DNA from: Acanthornis magna
Lineage: Eukaryota; Chordata; Aves; Passeriformes; Acanthizidae
Direction of reading: 5' to 3'
Assembly (NCBI GenBank): GCA_036785705.1
Contig: JAWUZG010000354.1
Coordinates: forward strand, 1 to 64,000
DNA: 64,000 nucleotides
Every line of letters starts with the position of its first letter. The stretch's first letter is position 1. Below, piece by piece: positions 11,640 to 22,263 of this stretch. Below the pieces are notes generated by a model. The model had not been told where the DNA came from. It searched no databases and saw only the letters and a program-made list of their open reading frames with translations. Made by a program: the position numbers and the translations under genes.

Positions 11640-14600
11640 CAGCGTGGAGCCACCTGGGATGTCAGCACCGAGGTGCTGGGAGTGAGTGCCTGTGACACCA
11701 GGGCTTCTGGGCAGCGTGTGGACTGCTGGCGTGTTCCTATGGCTGTCCTGGGACGGCCTGTGAGCTCAGTGTTCTTTTGAAAGCTGGATATCTCTGGCGT
11801 GTCCCCAGGGAGTTCCTGTGCCAAGATGTGACCTGCTGGCTCTTTGGCAGCCTGGAGATGGCTGGAGTGTGCCCAGGGGGCAAGTGTGAGTGTCAGGGAC
11901 TTGCCAGCTCTTGAGGAGGATGGAGGGTGCAGGGATGTCCCCATGGAGGCCCTGTGAGTGCCTGTGAGCTGGCGGCGCCTTAGCAGCGTGAGACTCGTGG
12001 GCTGTCAGCCCTGAGAGCCTGTTGAAGGCCGTGATGTGCGTGCAGAGAGGTTTGTCAAATGGGAGAGTCGTGGCATGTCCCTATGGAGCCGCTGGGGTTG
12101 TGTGTGCCCTCAGTGTTCTTGAGGAGCCTCGAGAGCCCTGGGATGGCCCCATGGAAGTGCAGGGAGTGCCTGTGACATAGCAGCGGTGCCTGATGCGATC
12201 AAAGGGCCCTGGGATGTCAGCTTGGAATGGCTGTGAGTGCCTGAGAGCACACGTCTGTCTCTCATGGCCGGAGAGGTGTGGCAGGTGCCCATGGTAGGTG
12301 TGTGAGTGCAGGTGAGCTCAGGGCTCTGCAGAAGGCTGTAGGCCTGTGGGCTGTGAGGCTGGAAGGCCTGGGAGTGCTTTGGAGCTGAGTGCTCTGTAGC
12401 AGTCGGGAGCCGCCTGGGAGGTTGTAGCAGGATGCTTTGGGCCGGCTGCTTTGCCTTGGAACGTGGTGCAGGCACTTGGAGCATGTGCTATTTGCAAATG
12501 TCTCCAGGTGTCTTTCAGAGGGCCAGCGTGTGTTGTTTTGGCCTTGAATTCTGCTGAAAGTCCTTCTGGCAAGGAAGCCTGCTAGTGAGGCAAAGATTTG
12601 GCAGCTGAGCTGCTGCCGGGAGTTGCAGGCGTCTGCCTGACAGTCAGTCCCTTGAGAGTGTCAATGTGCAGTCAGTCCCCTTTCCTAGGGGAGATTTTTC
12701 TAGCGTGTTCCTCCTTGGAGTGTGTGAGGGCTCCTGCTGGGGAAGTGGACAGCAAGCAAGGGCACTGTTGGTGGTGAAGGGAGAGAGAGCTGCCCAGGAG
12801 TGTTGGTGTGGTGAGTTACATGGAGCTCTACTTGGGAATTGGGTTTTTTTGCTTGCTGTAAGATATGACTGCTTTCCTATTGTTTTCATAGAGTGCACTC
12901 CATTGTACTCTGTGTAGGCTCCCAGGAGTAGGTTTAGCTTTTCTATGGAGTGGTCAGTAACTGGGATTGAGTTGTCTGTGTCGAATCATTTGTGTTAGGG
13001 AAGAGCTGCTTTTCTAGGAATAGATCAGATGGGCCATTTGTAAGTGCTGCGGGACAGAGTTACTTAAAGCACTGGCTTTAAGTGTGAGGCTGGGATTGGA
13101 TGCAGCCGCCGCCAAGGCTCCTGTGTCTGAGAAGGAGTTGAGAAAGCCAAGGGCTGCTCTCTGGCCCTCGTGACTCAGTGGCCAGGCTGCTCTGGGAGGC
13201 TTTGTGTGAATCTGCCAGCACAGCAGCGACAGATGTCCCCGAGGAGCTTGTGTGAGTGCAGGTGAGATCAGAGCTCTTGAGCAGCCTGGAGAGCCTGGGG
13301 ATGTGGCCACGGAGCCGCCAGGATATCTGGTGACCTCGGGGTTCCTATGAGCAGAGGGAGCACTAAGATGTGCCCATGGCACCTGTGTAAGTGCCTGTGG
13401 CTAAAGGGCTCTTTTGCAGCCTGGAGAGCCTTGGCATGTGGCCATGAAGCCACAGTGCGTGTCTGTGACATCAGAGCGCTTTGGCAGCATGGAAAGGCCT
13501 GGAATGGCTGCAGGGGCCAGAGATGAGTGCCTGTGACATCAGAGCTGTCCAGCAGCAGCAGGGAGACGGAGGGAATGTCACAGGCCATGCCCTGTGAGTT
13601 GCTGTGACAGCGTGGCTCCTTAGCAGTGTGCAGATTGCCGGGATGTTACCCTGCAGGCCCTGGCATTGCCCTTGTTGTGTGTGTTGTTTAGGAAGATAGA
13701 GAGAGCCCTGGCATGTCCCCCTGGAAGGCCAGGGAGTGGCAGTTGCAAAAGAGCTCCTTAGCACTTAGAGACACGTGGGATGTCCCCATGGAGGCACTGT
13801 GAGAGCCCGTGACCTCAGAGGTCTTTGGAAGCTGAGAGAGCCCCAGGATGCCATGGGATGTGAGCATGGGGAGCCTGTGGGCAGGTGTGATGTCCCTGCT
13901 TGTGCTGGTGCATCCCCCCCTGCCCTTTTTTCAGGCTGCAGCATGATATGAGAAATGCTGCTGAGGCCTTGGCCTTGACGAAGGCAGCGGGGCTGAGGTG
14001 CTGTGGAGCTTCTGAGAAACGCTGTGTGCTGCCAGGAAGTGCTGTGTTCTAAGGTGCTCCTGCTTTTTTTGCCTGTTGAACAGACTTTGAAATTTGTTTT
14101 TGCCTGGATGGCATCACATTGGTGTTGTCCTGTGTTCAGGGAAAGCTGCCGATGAGAAGTGGGGCCAGGCTGAAGGCTTGTTGTGACTAAAGGCCATGCC
14201 TTGGGGCCCTGTAAGCAGGGGTGCCAAAGGAGGCCCTGGCAGCTGTGCTGGGCCGCAGCAGCGGTGAGCAGCAAAGTCCCTGTGCGTGGGGCCTCTGCCA
14301 GCCGGCAGCTGTCCCGTTTGCTGCACTCGGGGCATCCGCGAAGGAGCACGGCTCCTGGGCCCCCGATCCTGCTGCTCCCCGAGGCCTCAGGCTTTGGCCG
14401 CTGAGAAGATGGCAAGGCACGTGAAAGGAGTATTTCAGTAGCTTGGAGGGGAATTTTGCCTCGTAGAGCCTCTTTGTGTGCTTGTGGGAGTGCAGGTGTG
14501 CATGCGCTCTCTGCAATGTGGGAGAGGGGCTGCTCTGGTGGATTCAGAAGTGCTTTAGGTTTGTCCCTAAGTTAGGTCTCGAAGTTCCTGCAGTGCTATG

Positions 14601-15085
14601 GTAAGGGCTGTGTGGATCCTTTGCTGAGGTCTTGGGTTCCAGCTCAGTTCTAAGTGAAGCGTTGTGTAGTTGAAGTCCAGTTCAGTTGAAATGCTCTTAA
14701 CTGCTGTTCCTGCCCTAAGCTGTTCATTTGAATTTGAGTTATCAAGTGAAGTGTTGCTCAAGCTGAAGTGCTCTTAAGGGAAGTGCTCTTGAGCCTTTGG
14801 GCCATGTTCTTCTTATCCTGACCCTTTCTCTTCTTTAGAGACACAGCCTCACGCACACGGACAGACAGACAGAGATAATTTGGGTTTGATTTCATTTTGG
14901 ATTGATTGACTCTGGATTTTTGTTTGTTGCTTTTCCTCACTGCGCTTTAAGCATGGTATAAGTAGTAGAGTGAAGCTTAGCAAGGAAGCTTGTCCTGCTG
15001 TGGCTTTTCCATGAAATCTTTCTTTCCCGATAGCTTTCCTATGATTCTTGGAGTGATGTAAAAGTGCCTGTGCCATCACATCTCT
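11636..15085. repeat. Macrosatellite unit E (3,450 bp, 13-bp deletion)
   Basis: This is a full unit except for a 13-bp loss at about 12581. Other units read GCCTGC, then ATGAAGGTGCTGC, then TAGTGAGG; E reads GCCTGCTAGTGAGG. The lost piece is bounded by the short repeat CTGC, as expected of replication slippage or microhomology repair. E shares GGGGAGATTT with unit A but other markers with F, such as CTGCGCTTTAAG near 14940, so it is a mosaic. Confidence 0.95.
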
Positions 15086-18000
15086 TTAGCAGCGTGGAGC
15101 CGCCTGGGATGTCAGCACCGAGGTGCTGGGAGTGAGTGCCTGTGACACCAGGGCTTCTGGGCAGCGTGTGGACTCCTGGCATGTGCCTATGGCTGTCCTG
15201 GGACAGCCTGTGAGCTCAGTGTTCTTTTGAAAGCTGGATATCTCTGGCGTGTCCCCAGGGAGTTCCTGTGCCGAGATGTGACCTCCTGACTCTTTGGCAG
15301 CCTGGAGATGGCTGGAGTGTGCCCAGGGGGCAAGTGTGAGTGTCAGGGACTTGCCAGCTCTTGAGGAGGATGGAGGGTGCAGGGATGTCCCCATGGAGGC
15401 CCTGTGAGTGCCCGTGAGCTGGCGGCACCTTAGCAGCGTGAGACTCGTGGGCTGTCAGCCCTGAGAGCCTGTTGAAGGCCATGATGTGCGTGCAGAGAGG
15501 TTTGTCAAATGAGAGAGTCGTGGCATGTCCCTATGGAGCCGCTGGGGTTGTGTGTGCCCTCAGTGTTCTTGAGGAGCCTCGAGAGCCCTGGGACGGCCCC
15601 GTGGAAGCGCAGGGAGTGCCTGTGACATAGCAGCGGTGCCTGATGAGATCAGAGGGCCCTGGGATGTCAGCTTGGAATGGCTGTGAGTGCCTGAGAGCAC
15701 ACGTCTGTCTCTCATGGCTGGAGAGGTGTGGCAGGTGCCCATGGTAGGTGTGTGAGTGCAGGTGAGCTCAGGGCTCTGCAGAAGGCTGTAGGCCTGTGGG
15801 CTGTGAGGCTGGAAGGCCTGGGAGTGCTTTGGAGCTGAGTGCTCTGTAGCAGTCGGGAGCCGCCTGGGAGGTTGTAGCAGGATGCTTTGGGCCGGCTGCT
15901 TTGCCTTGGAACGTGGTGCAGGCACTTGGAGCATGTGCTATTTGCAAATGTCTCCAGGTGTCTTTCAGAGGGCCAGCGTGTGTTGTTTTGGCCTTGAATT
16001 CTGCTGAAAGTCCTTCTGGCAAGGAAGCCTGCATGAAGGTGCTGCTAGTGAGGCAAAGATTTGGCAGCTGAGCTGCTGCCGGGAGTTGCAGGCGTCTGCC
16101 TGACAGTCAGTCCCTTGAGAGTGTCAATGTGCAGTCAGTCCCCTTTCCTAGGGGAGGTTTTTCTAGCGTGTTCCTCCTTGGAGTGTGTGAGGGCTCCTGC
16201 TGGGGAAGTGGACAGCAAGCAAGGGCACTGTTGGTGGTGAAGGGAGAGAGAGCTGCCCAGGAGTGTTGGTGTGGTGAGTTACATGGAGCTCTACTTGGGA
16301 ATTGGGTTTTTTTGCTTGCTGTAAGATATGACTGCTTTCCTATTGTTTTCATAGAGTGCACTCCATTGTACTCTGTGTAGGCTCCCAGGAGTAGGTTTAG
16401 CTTTTCTATGGAGTGGTCAGTAACTGGGATTGAGTTGTCTGTGTCGAATCATTTGTGTTAGGGAAGAGCTGCTTTTCTAGGAATAGATCAGATGGGCCAT
16501 TTGTAAGTGCTGCGGGACAGAGTTACTTAAAGCACTGGCTTTAAGTGTGAGGCTGGGATTGGATGCAGCCGCCGCCAAGGCTCCTGTGTCTGAGAAGGAG
16601 TTGAGAAAGCCAAGGGCTGCTCTCTGGCCCTCGTGACTCAGTGGCCAGGCTGCTCTGGGAGGCTTTGTGTGAATCTGCCAGCACAGCAGCGACAGATGTC
16701 CCCGAGGAGCTTGTGTGAGTGCAGGTGAGATCAGAGCTCTTGAGCAGCCTGGAGAGCCTGGGGATGTGGCCACGGAGCCGCCAGGATATCTGGTGACCTC
16801 GGGGTTCCTATGAGCAGAGGGAGCACTAAGATGTGCCCATGGCACCTGTGTAAGTGCCTGTGGCTAAAGGGCTCTTTTGCAGCCTGGAGAGCCTTGGCAT
16901 GTGGCCATGAAGCCACAGTGCGTGTCTGTGACATCAGAGCGCTTTGGCAGCATGGAAAGGCCTGGAATGGCTGCAGGGGCCAGAGATGAGTGCCTGTGAC
17001 ATCAGAGCTGTCCAGCAGCAGCAGGGAGACGGAGGGAATGTCACAGGCCATGCCCTGTGAGTTGCTGTGACAGCGTGGCTCCTTAGCAGTGTGCAGATTG
17101 CCGGGATGTTACCCTGCAGGCCCTGGCATTGCCCTTGTTGTGTGTGTTGTTTAGGAAGATAGAGAGAGCCCTGGCATGTCCCCCTGGAAGGCCAGGGAGT
17201 GGCAGTTGCAAAAGAGCTCCTTAGCACTTAGAGACACGTGGGATGTCCCCATGGAGGCACTGTGAGAGCCCGTGACCTCAGAGGTCTTTGGAAGCTGAGA
17301 GAGCCCCAGGATGCCATGGGATGTGAGCATGGGGAGCCTGTGGGCAGGTGTGATGTCCCTGCTTGTGCTGGTGCATCCCCCCCTGCCCTTTTTTCAGGCT
17401 GCAGCATGATATGAGAAATGCTGCTGAGGCCTTGGCCTTGACGAAGGCAGCGGGGCTGAGGTGCTGTGGAGCTTCTGAGAAACGCTGTGTGCTGCCAGGA
17501 AGTGCTGTGTTCTAAGGTGCTCCTGCTTTTTTTGCCTGTTGAACAGACTTTGAAATTTGTTTTTGCCTGGATGGCATCACATTGGTGTTGTCCTGTGTTC
17601 AGGGAAAGCTGCCGATGAGAAGTGGGGCCAGGCTGAAGGCTTGTTGTGACTAAAGGCCATGCCTTGGGGCCCTGTAAGCAGGGGTGCCAAAGGAGGCCCT
17701 GGCAGCTGTGCTGGGCCGCAGCAGCGGTGAGCAGCAAAGTCCCTGTGCGTGGGGCCTCTGCCAGCCGGCAGCTGTCCCGTTTGCTGCACTCGGGGGATCC
17801 GCGAAGGAGCACGGCTCCTGGGCCCCCGATCCTGCTGCTCCCCGAGGCCTCAGGCTTTGGCCGCTGAGAAGATGGCAAGGCACGTGAAAGGAGTATTTCA
17901 GTAGCTTGGAGGGGAATTTTGCCTCGTAGAGCCTCTTTGTGTGCTTGTGGGAGTGCAGGTGTGCATGCGCTCTCTGCAATGTGGGAGAGGGGCTGCTCTG

Positions 18001-18548
18001 GTGGATTCAGAAGTGCTTTAGGTTTGTCCCTAAGTTAGGTCTCGAAGTTCCTGCAGTGCTATGGTAAGGGCTGTGTGGATCCTTTGCTGAGGTCTTGGGT
18101 TCCAGCTCAGTTCTAAGTGAAGCGTTGTGTAGTTGAAGTCCAGTTCAGTTGAAATGCTCTTAACTGCTGTTCCTGCCCTAAGCTGTTCATTTGAATTTGA
18201 GTTATCAAGTGAAGTGTTGCTCAAGCTGAAGTGCTCTTAAGGGAAGTGCTCTTGAGCCTTTGGGCCATGTTCTTCTTATCCTGACCCTTTCTCTTCTTTA
18301 GAGACACAGCCTCACGCACACGGACAGACAGACAGAGATAATTTGGGTTTGATTTCATTTTGGATTGATTGACTCTGGATTTTTGTTTGTTGCTTTTCCT
18401 CACTGCGCTTTAAGCATGGTATAAGTAGTAGAGTGAAGCTTAGCAAGGGAGCTTGTCCTGCTGTGGCTTTTCCATGAAATCTTTCTTTCCCGATAGCTTT
18501 CCTATGATTCTTGGAGTGATGTAAAAGTGCCTGTGCCATCACATCTCT
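15086..18548. repeat. Macrosatellite unit F (full, 3,463 bp)
   Basis: This full copy is closest to unit G. Shared F/G markers include GTGCCGAGATGTGACCTCCTGA near 15269 and 18732, GGCCATGATG near 15477 and 18940, and GGGACGGCCC near 15590 and 19053. It also shares the ACTCCTGGC variant near 15170 with D and G. Confidence 0.95.
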
Positions 18549-20198
18549 TTAGCAGCGTGGAGCCGCCTGGGATGTCAGCACCGAGGTGCTGGGAGTGAGT
18601 GCTTGTGACACCAGGGCTTCTGGGCAGCGTGTGGACTCCTGGCGTGTGCCTATGGCTGTCCTGGGACAGCCTGTGAGCTCAGTGTTCTTTTGAAAGCTGG
18701 ATATCTCTGGCGTGTCCCCAGGGAGTTCCTGTGCCGAGATGTGACCTCCTGACTCTTTGGCAGCCTGGAGATGGCTGGAGTGTGCCCAGGGGGCAAGTGT
18801 GAGTGTCAGGGACTTGCCAGCTCTTGAGGAGGATGGAGGGTGCAGGGATGTCCCCATGGAGGCCCTGTGAGTGCCCGTGAGCTGGCGGCACCTTAGCAGC
18901 GTGAGACTCGTGGGCTGTCAGCCCTGAGAGCCTGTTGAAGGCCATGATGTGCGTGCAGAGAGGTTTGTCAAATGAGAGAGTCGTGGCATGTCCCTATGGA
19001 GCCGCTGGGGTTGTGTGTGCCCTCAGTGTTCTTGAGGAGCCTCGAGAGCCCTGGGACGGCCCCGTGGAAGCGCAGGGAGTGCCTGTGACATAGCAGCGGT
19101 GCCTGATGAGATCAGAGGGCCCTGGGATGTCAGCTTGGAATGGCTGTGAGTGCCTGAGAGCACACGTCTGTCTCTCATGGCTGGAGAGGTGTGGCAGGTG
19201 CCCATGGTAGGTGTGTGAGTGCAGGTGAGCTCAGGGCTCTGCAGAAGGCTGTAGGCCTGTGGGCTGTGAGGCTGGAAGGCCTGGGAGTGCTTTGGAGCTG
19301 AGTGCTCTGTAGCAGTCGGGAGCCGCCTGGGAGGTTGTAGCAGGATGCTTTGGGCCGGCTGCTTTGCCTTGGAACGTGGTGCAGGCACTTGGAGCATGTG
19401 CTATTTGCAAATGTCTCCAGGTGTCTTTCAGAGGGCCAGCGTGTGTTGTTTTGGCCTTGAATTCTGCTGAAAGTCCTTCTGGCAAGGAAGCCTGCATGAA
19501 GGTGCTGCTAGTGAGGCAAAGATTTGGCAGCTGAGCTGCTGCCGGGAGTTGCAGGCGTCTGCCTGACAGTCAGTCCCTTGAGAGTGTCAATGTGCAGTCA
19601 GTCCCCTTTCCTAGGGGAGGTTTTTCTAGCGTGTTCCTCCTTGGAGTGTGTGAGGGCTCCTGCTGGGGAAGTGGACAGCAAGCAAGGGCACTGTTGGTGG
19701 TGAAGGGAGAGAGAGCTGCCCAGGAGTGTTGGTGTGGTGAGTTACATGGAGCTCTACTTGGGAATTGGGTTTTTTTGCTTGCTGTAAGATATGACTGCTT
19801 TCCTATTGTTTTCATAGAGTGCACTCCATTGTACTCTGTGTAGGCTCCCAGGAGTAGGTTTAGCTTTTCTATGGAGTGGTCAGTAATTGGGATTGAGTTG
19901 TCTGTGTCGAATCATTTGTGTTAGGGAAGAGCTGCTTTTCTAGGAATAGATCAGATGGGCCATTTGTAAGTGCTGCGGGACAGAGTTACTTAAAGCACTG
20001 GCTTTAAGTGTGAGGCTGGGATTGGATGCAGCCGCCGCCAAGGCTCCTGTGTCTGAGAAGGAGTTGAGAAAGCCAAGGGCTGCTCTCTGGCCCTCGTGAC
20101 TCAGTGGCCAGGCTGCTCTGGGAGGCTTTGTGTGAATCTGCCAGCACAGCAGCGACAGATGTCCCCGAGGAGCTTGTGTGAGTGCAGGTGAGATCAGA
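18549..20198. repeat. Macrosatellite unit G (3'-truncated, last copy)
   Basis: This copy is nearly identical to unit F up to GTGAGATCAGA at 20188-20198, where homology ends: the other units continue GCTCTTGAGC, this one continues TATAAAATC. Only about 1,650 bases of the unit are present. It shares GTGCTTGTGACACC (near 18599) with the short unit D, 8 kb away, while its immediate neighbour F has GTGCCTGTGACACC. Confidence 0.95.
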
Positions 20199-20215
20199 TA
20201 TAAAATCACATAAAA
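20188..20215. other. Edge of the macrosatellite array
   Basis: The last base homologous to the repeat unit is about 20198. GC content and style change at once from a GC-rich satellite to AT-rich sequence. The last repeat bases, GCAGGTGAGATCAG, happen to fit a vertebrate 5' splice-site consensus (CAG|GTGAG), but the same bases exist inside every unit, so this may be coincidence. Confidence 0.9.
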
Positions 20216-20242
20216 ATTCATCTACTTTAATTAATTTTTCAG

Positions 20243-20329
20243 GATACAAATGAAATTGCTTTTGTTATGGCGCGTCTTCGTTATAATCAACTTCTTGAGA
20301 GAAGCATTTTGGGTTCTGCTGTTGTGTAA
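20243..20329 (+). pseudogene. Exon-like segment of an unrecognised gene (possible last exon)
   Basis: A T-rich stretch ending TTTTTCAG (20235-20242) is followed by 28 open codons in phase 0 (beginning DTNEIAFVMARLRYNQ and ending GSAVV) and a TAA at 20327. Two AATAAA signals follow at 20351 and 20369. Read another way, an 83-nt internal exon (20243-20325) would end at a GTAAGC donor at 20326. The peptide looks protein-like but I do not recognise the family. No upstream exon can be seen because the satellite begins 45 bases before it. It may be a real terminal exon, a fragment cut off by array growth, or a chance open stretch. Typed here as a broken fragment for want of the rest of a gene. Confidence 0.35.
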
Positions 20330-20350
20330 GCTTGGTTTTCCTTTGTGGGT

Positions 20351-20374
20351 AATAAAGATAACCTTTTGAATAAA
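20351..20374 (+). promoter_or_regulatory. Two AATAAA polyadenylation signals
   Basis: AATAAA occurs at 20351-20356 and 20369-20374, 22 and 40 bases after the TAA of the exon-like segment. The hexamer is common in AT-rich DNA, so the support is the pairing and placement, not the motif alone. Confidence 0.3.
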
Positions 20375-21290
20375 GCTTTGAGTTTCACAGTTAAAATTGA
20401 CTGCTGTTAGAGGTTTATATTTAGGCAGTAATTAACTATTCTTGTTTAATATAAACAAGTTACAGTAACGATTTACAAAAGTGTAGAAGCATTTTCATAC
20501 TACGATATTGCCATTGTTATGCTATTAAGGAGATAATTTAGTTATACAACTGTAGTAATACTTGCAGTATTGAGAAAGTTAGACTTTATCTTTCAGTCCT
20601 ATTGAGAACCTAGCTGGATTTCCTATGACGTGTTTGTATATGTGTATATTGCAGTATATAATATAATACAATACTTGTTTATACACTGTAAGCTGTTTCA
20701 AAAGATGGAGTTTTTTAGCTTTAGAACATTATTTGGGGAATTTATTTTCCCCTCAGCTTTCTGGTCAGATATTGTTGTACCTAACCAGTAGTCTTAAGTG
20801 CCCATGGTAACTTAGTGTGGCTCTTCTGCCACAGAAGGTGAGATTTTACACAATCTCCCTTAGTGCCCACTTGGATCCTTTGTAGAAGCTGTGCAGTTGC
20901 CTCTGGCATTTGGTCTCTTCAGGTCATTTGTGTGTGGTAGTTACTCATTTACTTAGGCACAAACAAAATTATTCCAATAATTGCTGTTTCAGAGAAGTTT
21001 CTAGCTAGTGGGCTTTTAGATTTGTAGTTAAGCTGATGCTTTTTTCTTTTTCGTAGACAAGTCCATGTTTTGAAGTTTAACAGATATGCCTTTTAAAGCT
21101 GACTGCCATATTTTCTGCCTTTGGCTAGGCCAAGCAGCTGATCAGCAGTATTAGACACTGTATTAGCTGAAAAGAAGCATGAGGAACTAGAGATGTTTGA
21201 TTTCAAAACTCTCTCAAGATGATCGTGTACAGCCATGTATTTAATTTCTTTCTATTAAGCCATCCCCATTGCTAAATTCTATTTTTTTTT
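20375..21290. other. AT-rich single-copy flank, nothing recognised
   Basis: This stretch shows no repeat family, RNA gene or coding exon that I can support. It has a short AT-alternating segment (TATATAATATAATA near 20655). Confidence 0.6.
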
Positions 21291-21294
21291 CAAG

Positions 21295-21440
21295 CCAATC
21301 CACCCCTCCACCTAATGGACCTTTACTGGATGATACTGACCCAGACTGTGGACTCCATCACTACAGCCTGCACCTGGATCTGCATGGCAGAAGCTGCAGG
21401 TACCTGTGTGGAACATTCAATGGCCACTTCTGCAGAAAAG
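21295..21440 (+). other. Second exon-like open segment
   Basis: A pyrimidine tract ending TTTTTTCAAG precedes 146 bases with no stop in two of the three frames, then AAAAG|GTAAAG, a fair donor site. One frame gives 48 codons ending exactly at the donor (containing MDLYWMILTQTVDS). The other begins QSTPPPNGPLLDD. I recognise neither. Two open frames in a CTG-rich segment are weak coding evidence. An old retroviral or other repeat-derived piece is an alternative, because an ERV LTR lies 460 bases further on. Confidence 0.25.
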
Positions 21441-21906
21441 GTAAAGTTGATGGAACAATAATGTCTGCTTTAGAAATGATCCCTGCTGCCGTGTCTTCTT
21501 ATATCCAGTGTCACTGTTTTAAGGGGAGAAACTGAATTGGAATTTTAAGAGTAAGTGATCTCTCTGTTTGTTGTGTGGCTTCTTTATATCTGCATGGCAA
21601 TTTGTGTGGTGTGCTCAGCCTGCTCTGTCACATTGACAGTGTCAGGCCTGGGACACAAATGTTGCAAATTGTCAGGGTCTTTTCTTTTGCTTCACTGCAG
21701 CATTAATAATGCAGTGGCACAGGTTTTGGTGCAGGTTGATGTTTCTTCCACTTGTATTTTATAAAGGAGAGACAATTTGTCCTCATACGTTTTGGAGGCT
21801 TGTTTCGGTAGAATTCTCCTCGAGTATACTTTGGGTGCACTGACAGATTAAATATATAAATATATTTGTAGAAGTTACTGTGAACTTTAAGAACTTTAAG
21901 ATGGAT
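21441..21906. other. Unassigned stretch between the exon-like segment and the LTR
   Basis: I see no firm feature here. It is moderately T-rich and includes a short AT run (TAAATATATAAATATA near 21849). Confidence 0.5.
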
Positions 21907-22263
21907 AGACCTCCAGCATAGACCTCCATGGGCTGCAGGGGGACAGCCAGCCTCACCATGAGATGCAGGGGAATCTCTACTCTGGTGCCTCTTTTTTCAC
22001 TGACCCGAGTGTCTGCAGGGCTGTTTCTCTCGTTCTTATGCCTTTGTCTGGCTGCAATTGTGCAGGTTTTTTTACCCCCCTTCTTAAATCTGGTATCCCA
22101 GAGGCACTACCACCATTGCTGATGGGCTTGTCCTTGGCCAATGGTGGATTTTTGGAGCTGGCATTTGCAGTGTTCAACATAGGGGAAGCTTCTGGCAGCT
22201 TCTCACAGAAGCTGTCCTTGTAGCCCCTCTGCTATCAAAACCTGGTCACACAAACCCAACACA
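21907..22263 (-). mobile_element. Endogenous retrovirus LTR/leader fragment (avian ERV, ERVL-like)
   Basis: Read on the minus strand it starts TGTTGGGTTTGTGTGACC (from 22263). It passes through an AGCAGAGGGGCTACAAGGAC-like box, GAAGCTTCCCCTATGTT, CCTCTGGGATACCAGATTTA and CTGCAGACAC, and ends in GCAGCCCATGGAGGTCTATG. I recall this order of phrases from abundant avian LTR-plus-leader sequences. It begins with TG as LTRs do. The 3' part fades near 21907. No gag, pol or env reading frame is attached, so it is a solo or truncated copy. The family name is from memory and should be treated as approximate. Confidence 0.65.

Larger units (their letters stand above)
1..20198. repeat. Macrosatellite array, 3,463-bp unit, at least seven copies (open at the left edge)
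   Basis: The same sequence recurs at exact 3,463-bp spacing (landmark tta+GCAGCGTGGAG at 3337, 6800, 10263), then after a short unit at 11636, 15086 and 18549. Full copies differ at only a handful of sites per kilobase. The array is GC-rich, with G over C and T over A on the given strand, and stops abruptly at 20198, where AT-rich sequence starts. It continues past the left window edge, so its full length is unknown. No transposase, reverse transcriptase or conserved gene is recognisable inside the unit. I infer a non-coding satellite maintained by unequal exchange or gene conversion. I cannot match it to a named bird satellite from memory. Confidence 0.97.
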
